27,861 nt of DNA from CAZNNH01 sp964574335 (GTDB taxonomy: Bacteria; Acidobacteriota; Vicinamibacteria; Fen-336), in assembly GCA_964574335.1 (NCBI GenBank), contig CAZNNH010000069.1, forward strand, positions 1-27,861. The letters are read 5' to 3'. The position numbers were made by a program, and so were the translations under genes. Below the pieces are notes generated by a model. It was not told where the DNA came from, did no database searches, and saw nothing but the letters and a program-made list of their open reading frames with translations. How positions within the stretch are numbered: position 1 is the stretch's first letter; the number at the start of each line of letters is the position of its first letter. Shown here piece by piece: positions 1-8,116 of this stretch.

Positions 1-169
1 CGGCCTTGGTAGAGATGTAGTAGGCCAGGGTGTCGGTGCGCAGGTAGCGGCTGCCCTCTACCTCCACCCGCTCGACCAGCGTCTCCGGCTCCTGGGGAGC
101 CGCCACCCCTGGCCCGAGGCCGAACGTCACCACGAGCGCCCACGCGACCGCACGCCGTCCTCCGATCAT
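1..169 (-). CDS. bamA: Outer membrane assembly factor BamA, N-terminus only (cut by window edge)
   Basis: Only the first 56 codons lie in the window. They show a signal peptide (Arg5, Arg6, a hydrophobic stretch at about 7-22, likely cleavage after Ala-Ala at 23-24) followed by the start of a POTRA-like strand containing VERVEVEGSRYL at 32-43. That is the usual opening of BamA/Omp85 proteins, which fold and insert beta-barrel proteins into the outer membrane. The ATG overlaps the clpC stop by 4 bp (ATGA), so translation is probably coupled to clpC. A TamA-type or other Omp85 paralogue cannot be excluded because the barrel is outside the window. Confidence 0.72.
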   Translation of the reverse strand, partial: MIGGRRAVAWALVVTFGLGPGVAAPQEPETLVERVEVEGSRYLRTDTLAYYISTKA

Positions 170-2568
170 GCCGACAGCTCCCCTCCCCTCTCGTCCTGCC
201 AATACCAGAGCGCGCCTCGGTGGACGCCGATCTCGATCGGGGTGTGGGTCAGGATCTGCCCCCGGATGAAGGCCTCGGACAGCGCATCCTCGATGTGCCT
301 CTGGATGGCCCGCCGCAGCGGCCGGGCTCCGTAGGAGCGGTCCTTGAGGGTTCGCTCCAGGATCCAGCCGATGCCGTCGTCGCGGATCCCGACCACGATC
401 CCCTTCTCCTTGAGGTTGGCGTTGAGCCGCTCCACCAGCAGTCGGGTGATCGCGAACAGGTCGGCGTCGGTCAGGGCGTCGAAGATGATGATCTCGTCGA
501 TGCGGTTCAGGAACTCGGGGTTGAAGAGGCGCTTGACCTCCCCCATCACCATCTCGTTTGTCGCCTCGGTGGTCTCATCGGCCCGGCCCGAGGCGAATCC
601 AACCCGACCCCGCTTCTCGATGAAGCGGGCCCCGATGTTCGAGGTCATGATCAAGATACAGTTCTTGAAGTCCACGGTGTTGCCGAGGCCGTCGCTGAGC
701 TGACCGTCCTCGAACACCTGGAGCAGAATGTTGAAGACGTCGGGGTGCGCCTTCTCGATCTCGTCGAGCAGGACCACCGAGTAGGGGCTGCGCTTGACCC
801 GCTCGGTGAGCTGCCCGCCCTCGTCGTGGCCGACGTAGCCCGGCGGCGAGCCGATCAGCTTCGAGACCGAGTGCTTCTCCATGAACTCGGACATGTCGAA
901 GCGGACCAACGAGCGCTCGCTTCCGAAGAGGAAGTCGGCCAGCCCCCGAGCCACCTCGGTCTTGCCCACCCCGGTCGGACCGAGGAAGAGGAAGGAGCCG
1001 ACCGGTCGCTGGGGGCTCTTGAGACCGGCCCGGGTGCGCCGGATGGCCCGCGCCAGCGCGCTGATCGCGCTGTCCTGGGAGACGATCCGAACGTGCAGCT
1101 CCTGCTCCATGCGCAGCAGCTTGGCTGACTCCTCCTCCACGACCTCCGAGATCGGGATCCCCGTCCAGCGGGAGACCACCTCGTCGATGTCGGGCTTGCC
1201 CACCGGGAGGGGGTCCTTTCCGCCGATCTCGAATCTGCCCCTCAGGACGTGAGCCCCCACCGGGACGCCGGCCTCCTCCTCTGGGAAGTGGCGGCCGGGC
1301 TCGGTCCGACCCACCATCACCCGGACCCTCTGGGTCAGCTCCGGCAGAAGCCGCGGCGCCGCCGCCTCGCGGAGCTTGACACAGCTACCCGCCTCGTCGA
1401 GCAGATCGATGGCCTTGTCCGGAAGGAAACGGTCCGAGATGTAGCGGCTCGACTGGAAGACCGCGGCTCGGAGCGCCTCCTCGCCGTAGCTGACGCGGTG
1501 GAACCTCTCGTAACGCTCCTTGACGCCGCGCAGGATCTCGATCGTCTCGTCCTCGCTCGGCGAGCAGACCTTCACCGCCTGGAAGCGCCGCTCCAGGGAG
1601 CGGTCCCGCTCGATGTGCTTCCGATACTCGGCGGGAGTGGTGGCCCCGATACACTGGATCTCCCCGCGCGAGAGCGCCGGCTTCAGGATGTTGGCGGCGT
1701 CCAGGCTGCCTTCCGCCGACCCCGCCCCCACCAGGGTGTGGAGCTCGTCGATGAAGATGATGACGCTGTGGCTGTCGGCCAGCTCGCGCATGATCGTCTT
1801 CAGGCGCTCCTCGAACTGGCCCCGGTACTTCGTCCCCGCCACCACCAGCGAGATGTCGAGGGCCAGCACCCGCTTGTCGGCCAGGAACGGCGGGACGTCG
1901 CCGTCGACGATGCGGCTGGCCAGCCCCTCCACCAGCGCGGTCTTGCCGACCCCCGGCTCTCCGATCAATACCGGGTTGTTGCGAGTCCGGCGACAGAGCA
2001 CCTGGATGATGCGCTGCAGCTCCGGCTCGCGCCCCACCAGCGGATCCAGTGCGCCGCGGCCGGCGGCCTCGGTCAGGTCACGCGAGAACTCGGCCAGCAG
2101 CGGCGTCTCCTTGGCCCGGCCCACGCTGGCCTTCTCGTTGAGCAGCTCCAGCACGTCCTCCCGGACCGCCGGCAGGCGCATTCCCTTCTCGGACAGGATG
2201 CCGGCGGCCAGGCAGCCCTCAGCCCGGAGCAGACCGAGCAGGATGTGCTCGGTGCCGATGTGGTTGTGGAGCATCCGTTCGGCCTCCTCGGAGGCGTATC
2301 CGAGCGCCCTCCGAGACTCCCCCGAGAGGGGGATGTCGATCGAGGTGGAGACCCGGTCCCGATACACGGACCGTCCCTCGATCTCCTTGCGGATCAGGTC
2401 CATCGACACCCCTGCCTTGCTGAAGATCCGTGAGGTCAAGCCCTTGCCCTCCCGGATCAGGCCCAGCAACAGATGCTCGGTCTCGATCGAGCTGCTCCCG
2501 AGCTGGCTGGCCTCGTAGCGCGCGAAGAAGATGACGCGCCGAGCGCGCTCTGTGTATCGTTCGAACAT
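166..2568 (-). CDS. clpC: ClpC-type AAA+ protease ATPase subunit
   Basis: This is an 800-residue Hsp100 unfoldase expected to feed substrates to ClpP in the cytoplasm. It has two Clp-N repeats (about 1-145), AAA-1 with Walker A GEPGVGKT (203-210) and Walker B ending FIDE (272-275), AAA-2 with GPTGVGKT (530-537) and VVLLDE (598-603), and a C-terminal D2-small domain. A VGF tripeptide at 656-658 fits the ClpP-docking loop of ClpC/ClpA, which ClpB lacks. The linker between AAA-1 and AAA-2 (about 400-460) shows no recognisable UVR motif. The start chosen is the ATG of MFERYTERAR, the canonical ClpC opening, preceded by GGGGAG. The frame stays open upstream to 2949, but that extension has no family resemblance and would cover the likely promoter and the end of lolD. 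Confidence 0.93.
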   Translation of the reverse strand: MFERYTERARRVIFFARYEASQLGSSSIETEHLLLGLIREGKGLTSRIFSKAGVSMDLIRKEIEGRSVYRDRVSTSIDIPLSGESRRALGYASEEAERMLHNHIGTEHILLGLLRAEGCLAAGILSEKGMRLPAVREDVLELLNEKASVGRAKETPLLAEFSRDLTEAAGRGALDPLVGREPELQRIIQVLCRRTRNNPVLIGEPGVGKTALVEGLASRIVDGDVPPFLADKRVLALDISLVVAGTKYRGQFEERLKTIMRELADSHSVIIFIDELHTLVGAGSAEGSLDAANILKPALSRGEIQCIGATTPAEYRKHIERDRSLERRFQAVKVCSPSEDETIEILRGVKERYERFHRVSYGEEALRAAVFQSSRYISDRFLPDKAIDLLDEAGSCVKLREAAAPRLLPELTQRVRVMVGRTEPGRHFPEEEAGVPVGAHVLRGRFEIGGKDPLPVGKPDIDEVVSRWTGIPISEVVEEESAKLLRMEQELHVRIVSQDSAISALARAIRRTRAGLKSPQRPVGSFLFLGPTGVGKTEVARGLADFLFGSERSLVRFDMSEFMEKHSVSKLIGSPPGYVGHDEGGQLTERVKRSPYSVVLLDEIEKAHPDVFNILLQVFEDGQLSDGLGNTVDFKNCILIMTSNIGARFIEKRGRVGFASGRADETTEATNEMVMGEVKRLFNPEFLNRIDEIIIFDALTDADLFAITRLLVERLNANLKEKGIVVGIRDDGIGWILERTLKDRSYGARPLRRAIQRHIEDALSEAFIRGQILTHTPIEIGVHRGALWYWQDERGGELSA

Positions 2569-2605
2569 CTCTCCCCTGACTCCGCACGACGGGAGCCTCG
2601 AGTCG

Positions 2606-2611
2606 ATTCTA
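2606..2611 (-). promoter_or_regulatory. Candidate -10 box for clpC-bamA
   Basis: On the minus strand TAGAAT matches the sigma-70 -10 consensus at 5 of 6 positions. Initiation about 7 nt downstream would give a leader of roughly 30 nt to the clpC ATG. No good -35 is present at 16-18 nt; the nearest resemblance is TTGCGG at 19 nt. It sits in the 106-bp gap after lolD, so clpC-bamA may be transcribed separately from the upstream genes. Confidence 0.4.
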
Positions 2612-2674
2612 GCAAAGGCCGGGGCCGGCTCCGCAAACCCAGGCCGCTCAGCGGCTTTCGAGGCCGCCGCCGTC

Positions 2675-3361
2675 TCACCCGCCCCAGGGACCCAGCCGTC
2701 CCCCTTCGAGCCGCAGGGTGAGGTCGCAGGTCCGGGCCAGCTCCTCGTTGTGGGTGACCACCACGATCGTCGTTCCACGTTGGTGGTTGAGACGCCGGAG
2801 CAGCTCATGCAGCCGTCCCCCGGTTTCGCGATCCAGGTTCCCGGAAGGCTCGTCGGCCAGCAGCAGCGGCGGCGAGCCCGCCAGCGCCCGGGCCACCGCC
2901 ACCCTTTGTTGCTCCCCACCCGAGAGCGCGCCGGGCCGGTGGTGGACACGCTCGGCCAGCCCCAGCTCCTCCAGCAGGCCCAGCGCGCCGGCGCGGGCCC
3001 GGCGCGCCTCGACCCGGGCGATCAGCAGCGGAAACATCACATTCTCGAGGGCCGAGAACTCCGGAAGCAGGTGGTGGGCCTGGAACACGAACCCGAGGTT
3101 CCGGTTTCGGAACCCGGGAAGCCGGCTCCGCGGCATCGCCAGGAGATCGGCACCCGCGACCTGGAGCCCGCCCGACTCGGGCCGATCCAGGGCGCCGAGC
3201 ACGTGGAGCAGGGTGGACTTGCCCACCCCCGACGCCCCCACCACCGCCAGCATCGCCCCCTCGGGTACCTCCAGGTCGACCCCGCGCAGCACCGGGACGT
3301 AGCCGGCGGCGGTCTCGTACCCCTTCACCACCTGGCGGGCGAGGATCAGCGGCTTCGTCAT
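2675..3361 (-). CDS. lolD: Lipoprotein-releasing ABC transporter ATP-binding protein LolD
   Basis: A 228-residue ABC ATPase of the MacB/LolD/FtsE group that powers extraction of lipoproteins from the inner membrane for delivery to the outer membrane. All nucleotide-binding elements are visible: Walker A GASGVGKST (42-50), Q-loop Gln94, signature LSGGE (147-151), Walker B LLLADE (166-171) and the switch His204. The length is typical of LolD. It starts 7 bp after the lolC/E stop, with GAGGGCGAG just before the ATG, so the two are co-translated partners. The adjacent LolC/E-type permease makes LolD more likely than a MacB or FtsE role. Confidence 0.92.
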   Translation of the reverse strand: MTKPLILARQVVKGYETAAGYVPVLRGVDLEVPEGAMLAVVGASGVGKSTLLHVLGALDRPESGGLQVAGADLLAMPRSRLPGFRNRNLGFVFQAHHLLPEFSALENVMFPLLIARVEARRARAGALGLLEELGLAERVHHRPGALSGGEQQRVAVARALAGSPPLLLADEPSGNLDRETGGRLHELLRRLNHQRGTTIVVVTHNEELARTCDLTLRLEGGRLGPWGG

Positions 3362-3368
3362 CTCGCCC

Positions 3369-4604
3369 TCACTCGTAGCGCAGCGCCTCCGCCGGGTCGA
3401 GGCGGGCGGCGCCCAGGGCCGGATACAGGGTGGCCAGGAAGCAGACCAGGAGCGCCCCGGCGATCACCAGGGTGGCGTCGGAGGCGAGCAGGGTGAAGGG
3501 GACGTAGGAGATCTGGTACACGTCGGAAGGGACCCGGATCAGCTTGTACTGGTCGAGCAGCCGGCAAGCCAGAAACCCCAGCAGCGCCCCGATCGAGGTG
3601 CCCACCACACCGATCACCGAGCCCTGAAACATGAAGATGCGGGCGATCGCGCCCCGGCTGGCCCCCATCGACACCAGGACCGCGATGTCCTTGTGCTTCT
3701 CCATCACCATCAGGATCAGGGTGGCGATGATGTTGAGCGCGGCCACCATCACGATCAGGCCGATGGTGATACCGATCGCGGTCTTCTCCAGCCAGAGCGC
3801 CGAGAAGAGGCTCTGGTTCATCTCGATCCAGTCGGTGGTCAGGTACGAGTCGCCGATGGCCGAGACGATGTCGGTAGCGATCGCCCGCACCGCATACATG
3901 TCGTCGACCCGGACCTCGACCAGCGAGGCCTGGTCTCCGGTGTCGAACAGGCGCTGCGCCGCAGCCAGCGGCAGGTAGGCCCACTGCGAGTCGAACTCGT
4001 AGAGCCCGCTGCGGACCGTTCCCGCCACCCGTAGCTTGGCCACCCGTGGCAGCACCCCCATCGGCGAGAGCCGTCCGTTCGGCGAGGTGGCCGTGACCAC
4101 GTCCCCGGCCCGGACCCCCAGCGAGATGGCCAGGTCGTGTCCCAGCAGGACCGGGGGCAGCCCGCCCGGGCCGGACGCCTCCGAGAGGACGTCCAGATCG
4201 CACCCCTCGACCTGCTCGGCCAGCTCGGTGACGGTGCGCTCCTGCGCCGGCACCACGCCCTTGAGGGTGGCCACCGCCGAGGCGACGCTGCTGGTGATCA
4301 GCCCCTTCGAGTAGAGGGCCGGTGCCGCGCCCAGCACCCGCGGGACCTTGCGCACCCGCTCGACCACCTCCCGGTACTCTGGGAAGGCGGTCTGCTGGCC
4401 GCGGAAGATGCTCAGGTGGGCGGTGGCGCCCAGGATCCGGGTGCGGATCTCTCCTTGCAGGCCGGTCATCAGCCCCAGAGCGATCAAGAGCGCCATCACC
4501 CCCACCCCGACTCCCAGCACGGAGATGGCCGAGATCAGCGAGATGAAGGCCTGGCGCCGGCCGGCGGTGAGATAGCGAAACGCCACCCGAAGCTCGAACG
4601 GCAC
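3369..4604 (-). CDS. Lipoprotein-releasing ABC transporter permease, LolC/LolE family
   Basis: A 411-residue inner-membrane permease with the classic LolC/E layout: one N-terminal membrane helix (about 20-48, after the family-typical ELRVAFRYL at 4-12), a large periplasmic domain, then three C-terminal helices (about 270-405). The MGASRGAIARIF segment between helices 2 and 3 is the coupling-helix region that contacts LolD. Only one permease gene is present, so it either works as a homodimer (LolF-like) or pairs with a subunit encoded elsewhere; I therefore give no C or E letter. The start is GTG with a GGGAGAGGG Shine-Dalgarno stretch upstream. It is separated from lysS by a 175-bp gap with paired palindromic repeats. 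Confidence 0.9.
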   Translation of the reverse strand: MPFELRVAFRYLTAGRRQAFISLISAISVLGVGVGVMALLIALGLMTGLQGEIRTRILGATAHLSIFRGQQTAFPEYREVVERVRKVPRVLGAAPALYSKGLITSSVASAVATLKGVVPAQERTVTELAEQVEGCDLDVLSEASGPGGLPPVLLGHDLAISLGVRAGDVVTATSPNGRLSPMGVLPRVAKLRVAGTVRSGLYEFDSQWAYLPLAAAQRLFDTGDQASLVEVRVDDMYAVRAIATDIVSAIGDSYLTTDWIEMNQSLFSALWLEKTAIGITIGLIVMVAALNIIATLILMVMEKHKDIAVLVSMGASRGAIARIFMFQGSVIGVVGTSIGALLGFLACRLLDQYKLIRVPSDVYQISYVPFTLLASDATLVIAGALLVCFLATLYPALGAARLDPAEALRYE

Positions 4605-4657
4605 GCTAGCGCCCTCTCCCTTCGGCCACGTTTGCGCGCGCCCCGTCCTTCCGGCTT

Positions 4658-4764
4658 GGGGACATGACCCGAATCCTTCGGCAGCCCATGGATTCGGGAT
4701 CGTGTCCCCCTGGCCGGATGACCCGAATCCTTCGGCAGCCCATGGATTCGGGATCGCGTCCCCC
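4658..4764. repeat. Tandem pair of palindromic REP-like elements
   Basis: Two copies of a 47-bp unit lie 54 bp apart (4664-4710 and 4718-4764) and differ at one base (T4703 versus C4757). Each unit is an imperfect hairpin: CCCGAATCC pairs with GGATTCGGG around the loop TTCGGCAGCCCAT. In copy 1 the stem is extended at its foot by GGGGACA pairing with TGTCCCC, with a small internal bulge. Copy 2 lacks the left GGGGACA, so its foot is weakened. The pair lies between the lysS stop and the lolC/E start and would form strong hairpins in a lysS-lol transcript. The form resembles REP/RAYT-type or small non-autonomous palindromes; no transposase gene is nearby. Confidence 0.85.
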
Positions 4765-4779
4765 GATTGGAGAGACCAC

Positions 4780-6354
4780 CTAGGCCTCCGCCCCGGCGCG
4801 GCCGGTCTCGGGACGCAGGTGCGGGAACAGGATCACGTCCCGGATCGAGGGAGAGTCGGTGAGCACCATGGCCAGCCGGTCGATCCCCACGCCGCAGCCG
4901 CCGGTGGGAGGCAGGCCGTACCCCAGGGCCCGGACGTAGTCGTCGTCCATCAGGTGGGCCTCGACGTCGCCGAGCGCGCGGGCCGCGATCTGCTCCTCGA
5001 ATCGCCGCCGTTGCTCGAGAGGGTCGTTCAGCTCGGAGAAGCCGTTGGCCACCTCCATGCCGGCCAGGTACAGCTCGAACCGGTCGGCCACGTCGGGGGC
5101 GTCGGTGCGCGCCTTCGACAGCGGAGAGACCTCGAGCGGGTAGTCGATCACGAAGGTGGGCTCCCACAGCGTCCCCTCCACGAACTCCTCGAACAGGCGG
5201 GCCACCCGCTTTCCGTGCGAGCTGGGAGCCTCCCGACCCCAGTCGACGCCGCTTCTCCGGCACTCCTCGAGGAAGCGGGTCGAGGAGGTCAGGCTCGACA
5301 GCCGCTCCGGGTCGCCGAGCGCCTCGAGGTCGAGCCCCACCGAGGGGCGCTCGGCGAAGACCGCTGCCACCGCATCCACCATCCTCACCCGCCGGAACGG
5401 CACCCGGAGGCTCACGGCCCGACCTCGATACGTGATCTGGTCGCCGCCGACCCGGGTCGCCGCCTTCGCCACCAGCTCCTCGGTGATCGCCATCACGTCG
5501 CGACAGTCGAAGCAGGCGGTGTAGAACTCGAGCATGGTGAACTCCGGGTTGTGCATCGACGAGACCCCCTCGTTGCGGAAGTTCCGGTTGATCTCGTAGA
5601 CCTTCTCGAGCCCCCCGACCACCAGCCGTTTGAGGTACAGCTCGGGCGCGATCCGCAGGTAGAGGTCGATCCCCAGGGCGTTGTGGTGGGTGGTGAACGG
5701 TCGCGCCAGCGCCCCTCCGGCGATCGGCTGCATCATCGGGGTCTCCACCTCGACGTAGCCGCGCTCATCCAGAAAGCGCCGGATCTCGGAGACCATGGCG
5801 CTGCGGGCCACGAAGGTCCGTCGCACCTCGGGGTTGACCATCAGGTCGACGTAGCGCCGCCTGTAACGCTGCTCGGTGTCGGACAGGCCGTGCCACTTCT
5901 CGGGCGGCGGCAAGAGGGCTTTGGAGAGGAAGAAGAGCCGGGTGGCCTGGACCGAGAGCTCCCCTTTGCGGGTGCGCATCACCTTCCCCGCCACCCCGAG
6001 GTAGTCCCCGCGGTCGACCAGCTCCAGCAGACGGTAGCCTTCGGCACCCACGTCGTTGACCCGCACGTAGAGCTGCAGCGTGGCGCTGCCGTCCGAGAGC
6101 GTCGCGAAGGAGGCCTTGCCCATGATCCGCAGCGTCATCACCCGCCCGGACACCCGGACCTCGGCCCCCAGCTCCTCGAGCTCCTGGAGGCTCCGCTGGC
6201 CGTGCTCGGCCCCCACCTCGGCCAGGCTGTGGGTGCGCTCGAACCGGCTCGGGTAGGGAGCGATCCCGGCCGCCTCGAGCTGCTTCGCCTTCGACAGCCG
6301 CTGTGCCGACTCGTCGGGCCAGCCCTCGATCGGCGCCCGTCGCTCCTCGCTCAT
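4780..6354 (-). CDS. lysS: Lysyl-tRNA synthetase, class II
   Basis: A 524-residue cytoplasmic enzyme that charges tRNA-Lys. The N-terminal OB-fold anticodon-binding domain spans about 66-145. The class II catalytic core follows, with motif 1 around YVEVETPMMQ (200-209), motif 2 FRNEGVSSMHNPEF (259-272) and motif 3 GCGVGIDR (486-493) with the downstream IRDVILFP. The length matches the family (about 490-525). The ATG overlaps the nusB stop by 4 bp (ATGA). No T-box leader is seen. The core motifs are intact, so this is a functional LysRS rather than a truncated GenX/EpmA paralogue. Confidence 0.97.
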   Translation of the reverse strand: MSEERRAPIEGWPDESAQRLSKAKQLEAAGIAPYPSRFERTHSLAEVGAEHGQRSLQELEELGAEVRVSGRVMTLRIMGKASFATLSDGSATLQLYVRVNDVGAEGYRLLELVDRGDYLGVAGKVMRTRKGELSVQATRLFFLSKALLPPPEKWHGLSDTEQRYRRRYVDLMVNPEVRRTFVARSAMVSEIRRFLDERGYVEVETPMMQPIAGGALARPFTTHHNALGIDLYLRIAPELYLKRLVVGGLEKVYEINRNFRNEGVSSMHNPEFTMLEFYTACFDCRDVMAITEELVAKAATRVGGDQITYRGRAVSLRVPFRRVRMVDAVAAVFAERPSVGLDLEALGDPERLSSLTSSTRFLEECRRSGVDWGREAPSSHGKRVARLFEEFVEGTLWEPTFVIDYPLEVSPLSKARTDAPDVADRFELYLAGMEVANGFSELNDPLEQRRRFEEQIAARALGDVEAHLMDDDYVRALGYGLPPTGGCGVGIDRLAMVLTDSPSIRDVILFPHLRPETGRAGAEA

Positions 6355-6794
6355 CGTCTTCTACCCCCCCGTGCCTCGATCGGGGCCTCTCCCCGGACCC
6401 GCTTCCTGATCGCATCCAGGACCCCGTTGACGAAGCTCGGAGAACCGGCCTCACCGAAGCGTTTGGCCATTTCCACCGCCTCGTCGATCACCACGGAGGC
6501 CGGCGTCTCGGGCTCAGAGAGCAGCTCGTAGGTGGCCAGCCGGAGTATGTTCCGGTCCACGGTGGCGATGCGATCGAGCCGCCAGTGGGTGGCGGCCTCG
6601 GCGATCGCCCGGTCGATCGGTTCCAGCTCCCGTTGGGTCCCCTCGACCAGCTCGCGGACCCGGTCCATGGTCCGCTCGGCGGTGGAGCGCAGCCGCCAGA
6701 AGGCCTCGATCACCGCCGAGAGGGGATCCCGGGTGAGGTCCCACTGGTAGAGCATCTGAAAGGCGCACTCGCGCGCCTTGGTGCGCCGCCCCAT
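6351..6794 (-). CDS. nusB: Transcription antitermination factor NusB
   Basis: A 147-residue all-helical RNA-binding protein that, with NusE (S10), supports antitermination on rRNA operons. Visible hallmarks are the N-terminal RRTKARECAFQMLYQWD (3-19), the central DRNILRLATYEL and the C-terminal FVNGVLDAI. It starts 3 bp after ribH, with a GGGGCGAG-like ribosome site at the end of ribH, and its stop overlaps the lysS start by 4 bp. The ribH-nusB order is widespread in bacteria, which supports both calls. Confidence 0.95.
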   Translation of the reverse strand: MGRRTKARECAFQMLYQWDLTRDPLSAVIEAFWRLRSTAERTMDRVRELVEGTQRELEPIDRAIAEAATHWRLDRIATVDRNILRLATYELLSEPETPASVVIDEAVEMAKRFGEAGSPSFVNGVLDAIRKRVRGEAPIEARGGRRR

Positions 6795-6797
6795 CCG

Positions 6798-7289
6798 CTA
6801 CTCGCCCGCCCCGGGGTTCACCGAACGCAGCCGGCGCAGCGCCTCGACCATGGCGACGGCGGCCAGCGCGGCCTCCCGCCCCTTGTTCCCGGGGCCGGGC
6901 GAAGAGCGGGCCAGGGCATGGGCCTCGTCGGTGACGGTCAGCACGCCGAACCCGACCGGCACCCCGGTCTCGCGCGCCACCGCGGCCAGACCGGAGGCGG
7001 CCTCGCGAGCGATGTGCTCGTAGTGGTCGGTCTCTCCCCGGATCACCGCGCCGAGGGCCACGATCGCATCGAACCGCCCCGAGAGGGCGGCGACCCGCGC
7101 CGCCAGCGGCAGCTCGAAGGCGCCGGGGACCTCCACCACCGTGATCCGGTCCGGCCCCAGCCCCATCTCCGTCAAGGCAAGCCGGGCGCCCTCCAGCAGG
7201 CCATCGACGACCCGCGAGTTGAAGCTCGACCGGAGCACCGCGGCGTGCAGGCCGCGGCCGTCCGGCAGGTGGTCGGGAGCCTGCTTCAT
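6798..7289 (-). CDS. ribH: 6,7-dimethyl-8-ribityllumazine synthase
   Basis: A 163-residue enzyme for the penultimate step of riboflavin synthesis, condensing the ribityl-aminopyrimidinedione with dihydroxybutanone phosphate. Seen are the substrate-contacting SSFN (21-24), VPGAFELP (54-61), the phosphate loop GETDHYEH (85-92) with the catalytic His at 89, and the C-terminal GPGNKGREAA (132-141). The length is typical of the icosahedral or pentameric enzyme. It starts 4 bp after the crt stop. No FMN riboswitch is visible upstream, and no other rib gene is in the window. Confidence 0.96.
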   Translation of the reverse strand: MKQAPDHLPDGRGLHAAVLRSSFNSRVVDGLLEGARLALTEMGLGPDRITVVEVPGAFELPLAARVAALSGRFDAIVALGAVIRGETDHYEHIAREAASGLAAVARETGVPVGFGVLTVTDEAHALARSSPGPGNKGREAALAAVAMVEALRRLRSVNPGAGE

Positions 7290-7293
7290 CCGC

Positions 7294-8076
7294 TCACCGG
7301 CCCACGAACTCGGCTCGGCGCTTCTCGAGGAAGGCGCGGGTCCCCTCGCGCTTGTCCTCGGTCGAGCAGGTCAGGGCGAACAGCGCCGCCTCGAGCCGCT
7401 GCGCCGCATCGAGGGGCAGCTCCAGACCCGTGTTCACCGCCTCCAGCGTCAGGCGCAGGGAGATCGGGGCGTTCTCGACCATCTTGCGAAGCAGCGCCTC
7501 GGCCTCGTCCAGGAGCTTGGGCAGCGGCACCACCCGGTTGACCAGGCCCAGGCGGAGCGCCTCCTGGGCGTCGATCATCTCGCCGGTCAGCAGCAGCTCC
7601 AGGGCCCGCCCCTTGCCCAGAAGGCGCGGCAGCCGCTGCGTCCCCGCGTAGCCACACATGATCCCGAGCTTGACCTCGGGGGTTCCGAGCCGGGCGCTGT
7701 CGGCGGCCACCCGGACGTGGCAGGCCAAGGCCAACTCGCAGCCGCCCCCCAGCGCGAAGCCGTTGACGGCCGCCACCACCGGCTTGCCCAGCGACTCGAT
7801 CGAGCCGAGCACCCGCTGGCCCCGGGCCGCGAAGGCCCGTGCCTCCACCGCGCTCAGCGAAGCCAGCTCACCGATGTCGGCGCCGGCCACGAAGGCCTTC
7901 TCGCCGGCCCCGGTCAGGATCACGCCCCGGATCCCGGCATCGCCCCCGATCTCCTGAAACGCCGCCTCCAGCTCGCCGATGGTACGAACGTCCAGGGCGT
8001 TCAGCTTGGCGGGGCGGTCAACGGTGACGATCGCGATCCCGTCTCGCGTGGACAGCCGCAGGTTGTCGTAGCTCAT
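7294..8076 (-). CDS. Enoyl-CoA hydratase/isomerase family protein (crotonase)
   Basis: A 260-residue crotonase-fold protein, probably hydrating short-chain trans-2-enoyl-CoA in beta-oxidation or a butyryl-CoA-type pathway. Both hydratase glutamates are present: Glu114 in GGGCELALA (110-118) and Glu134 in GTPEVKLGI (131-139). The AGAD stretch (64-67) and Gly111 can form the oxyanion hole. The usual IPGYGG segment after Glu134 reads MCGYAG (140-145), so Pro and Gly are replaced by Cys141 and Ala144. GGAGG lies just before the ATG. It sits 40 bp downstream of the hydroxyacyl-CoA dehydrogenase gene, which uses its product. Chain-length preference cannot be read from sequence. Confidence 0.9.
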   Translation of the reverse strand: MSYDNLRLSTRDGIAIVTVDRPAKLNALDVRTIGELEAAFQEIGGDAGIRGVILTGAGEKAFVAGADIGELASLSAVEARAFAARGQRVLGSIESLGKPVVAAVNGFALGGGCELALACHVRVAADSARLGTPEVKLGIMCGYAGTQRLPRLLGKGRALELLLTGEMIDAQEALRLGLVNRVVPLPKLLDEAEALLRKMVENAPISLRLTLEAVNTGLELPLDAAQRLEAALFALTCSTEDKREGTRAFLEKRRAEFVGR

Positions 8077-8116
8077 GCCGCCTCCTCTCCCCCACCGGCC
8101 CTTCGCCGCCGGGACC

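Noticed and set aside
2640..2674. Intrinsic terminator after lolD
   Set aside because: A small GCCGCT/AGCGGC stem is present but no T-tract follows, and such stems are expected by chance at this G+C.
2569..2949. Upstream extension of the clpC frame by 127 codons
   Set aside because: It shares no resemblance with ClpC, is Arg/Trp/Ser-rich shadow sequence, overlaps lolD and would bury the candidate promoter.
4658..4764. CRISPR array or tandem coding repeat
   Set aside because: There are only two copies with a 7-bp separation and strong internal palindromes; no cas genes. The repeated peptide seen in one minus frame is a by-product of the DNA repeat.
7290..7293. FMN riboswitch ahead of ribH
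   Set aside because: Only 4 bp separate crt and ribH, leaving no room for an aptamer, and none is visible upstream of hbd.
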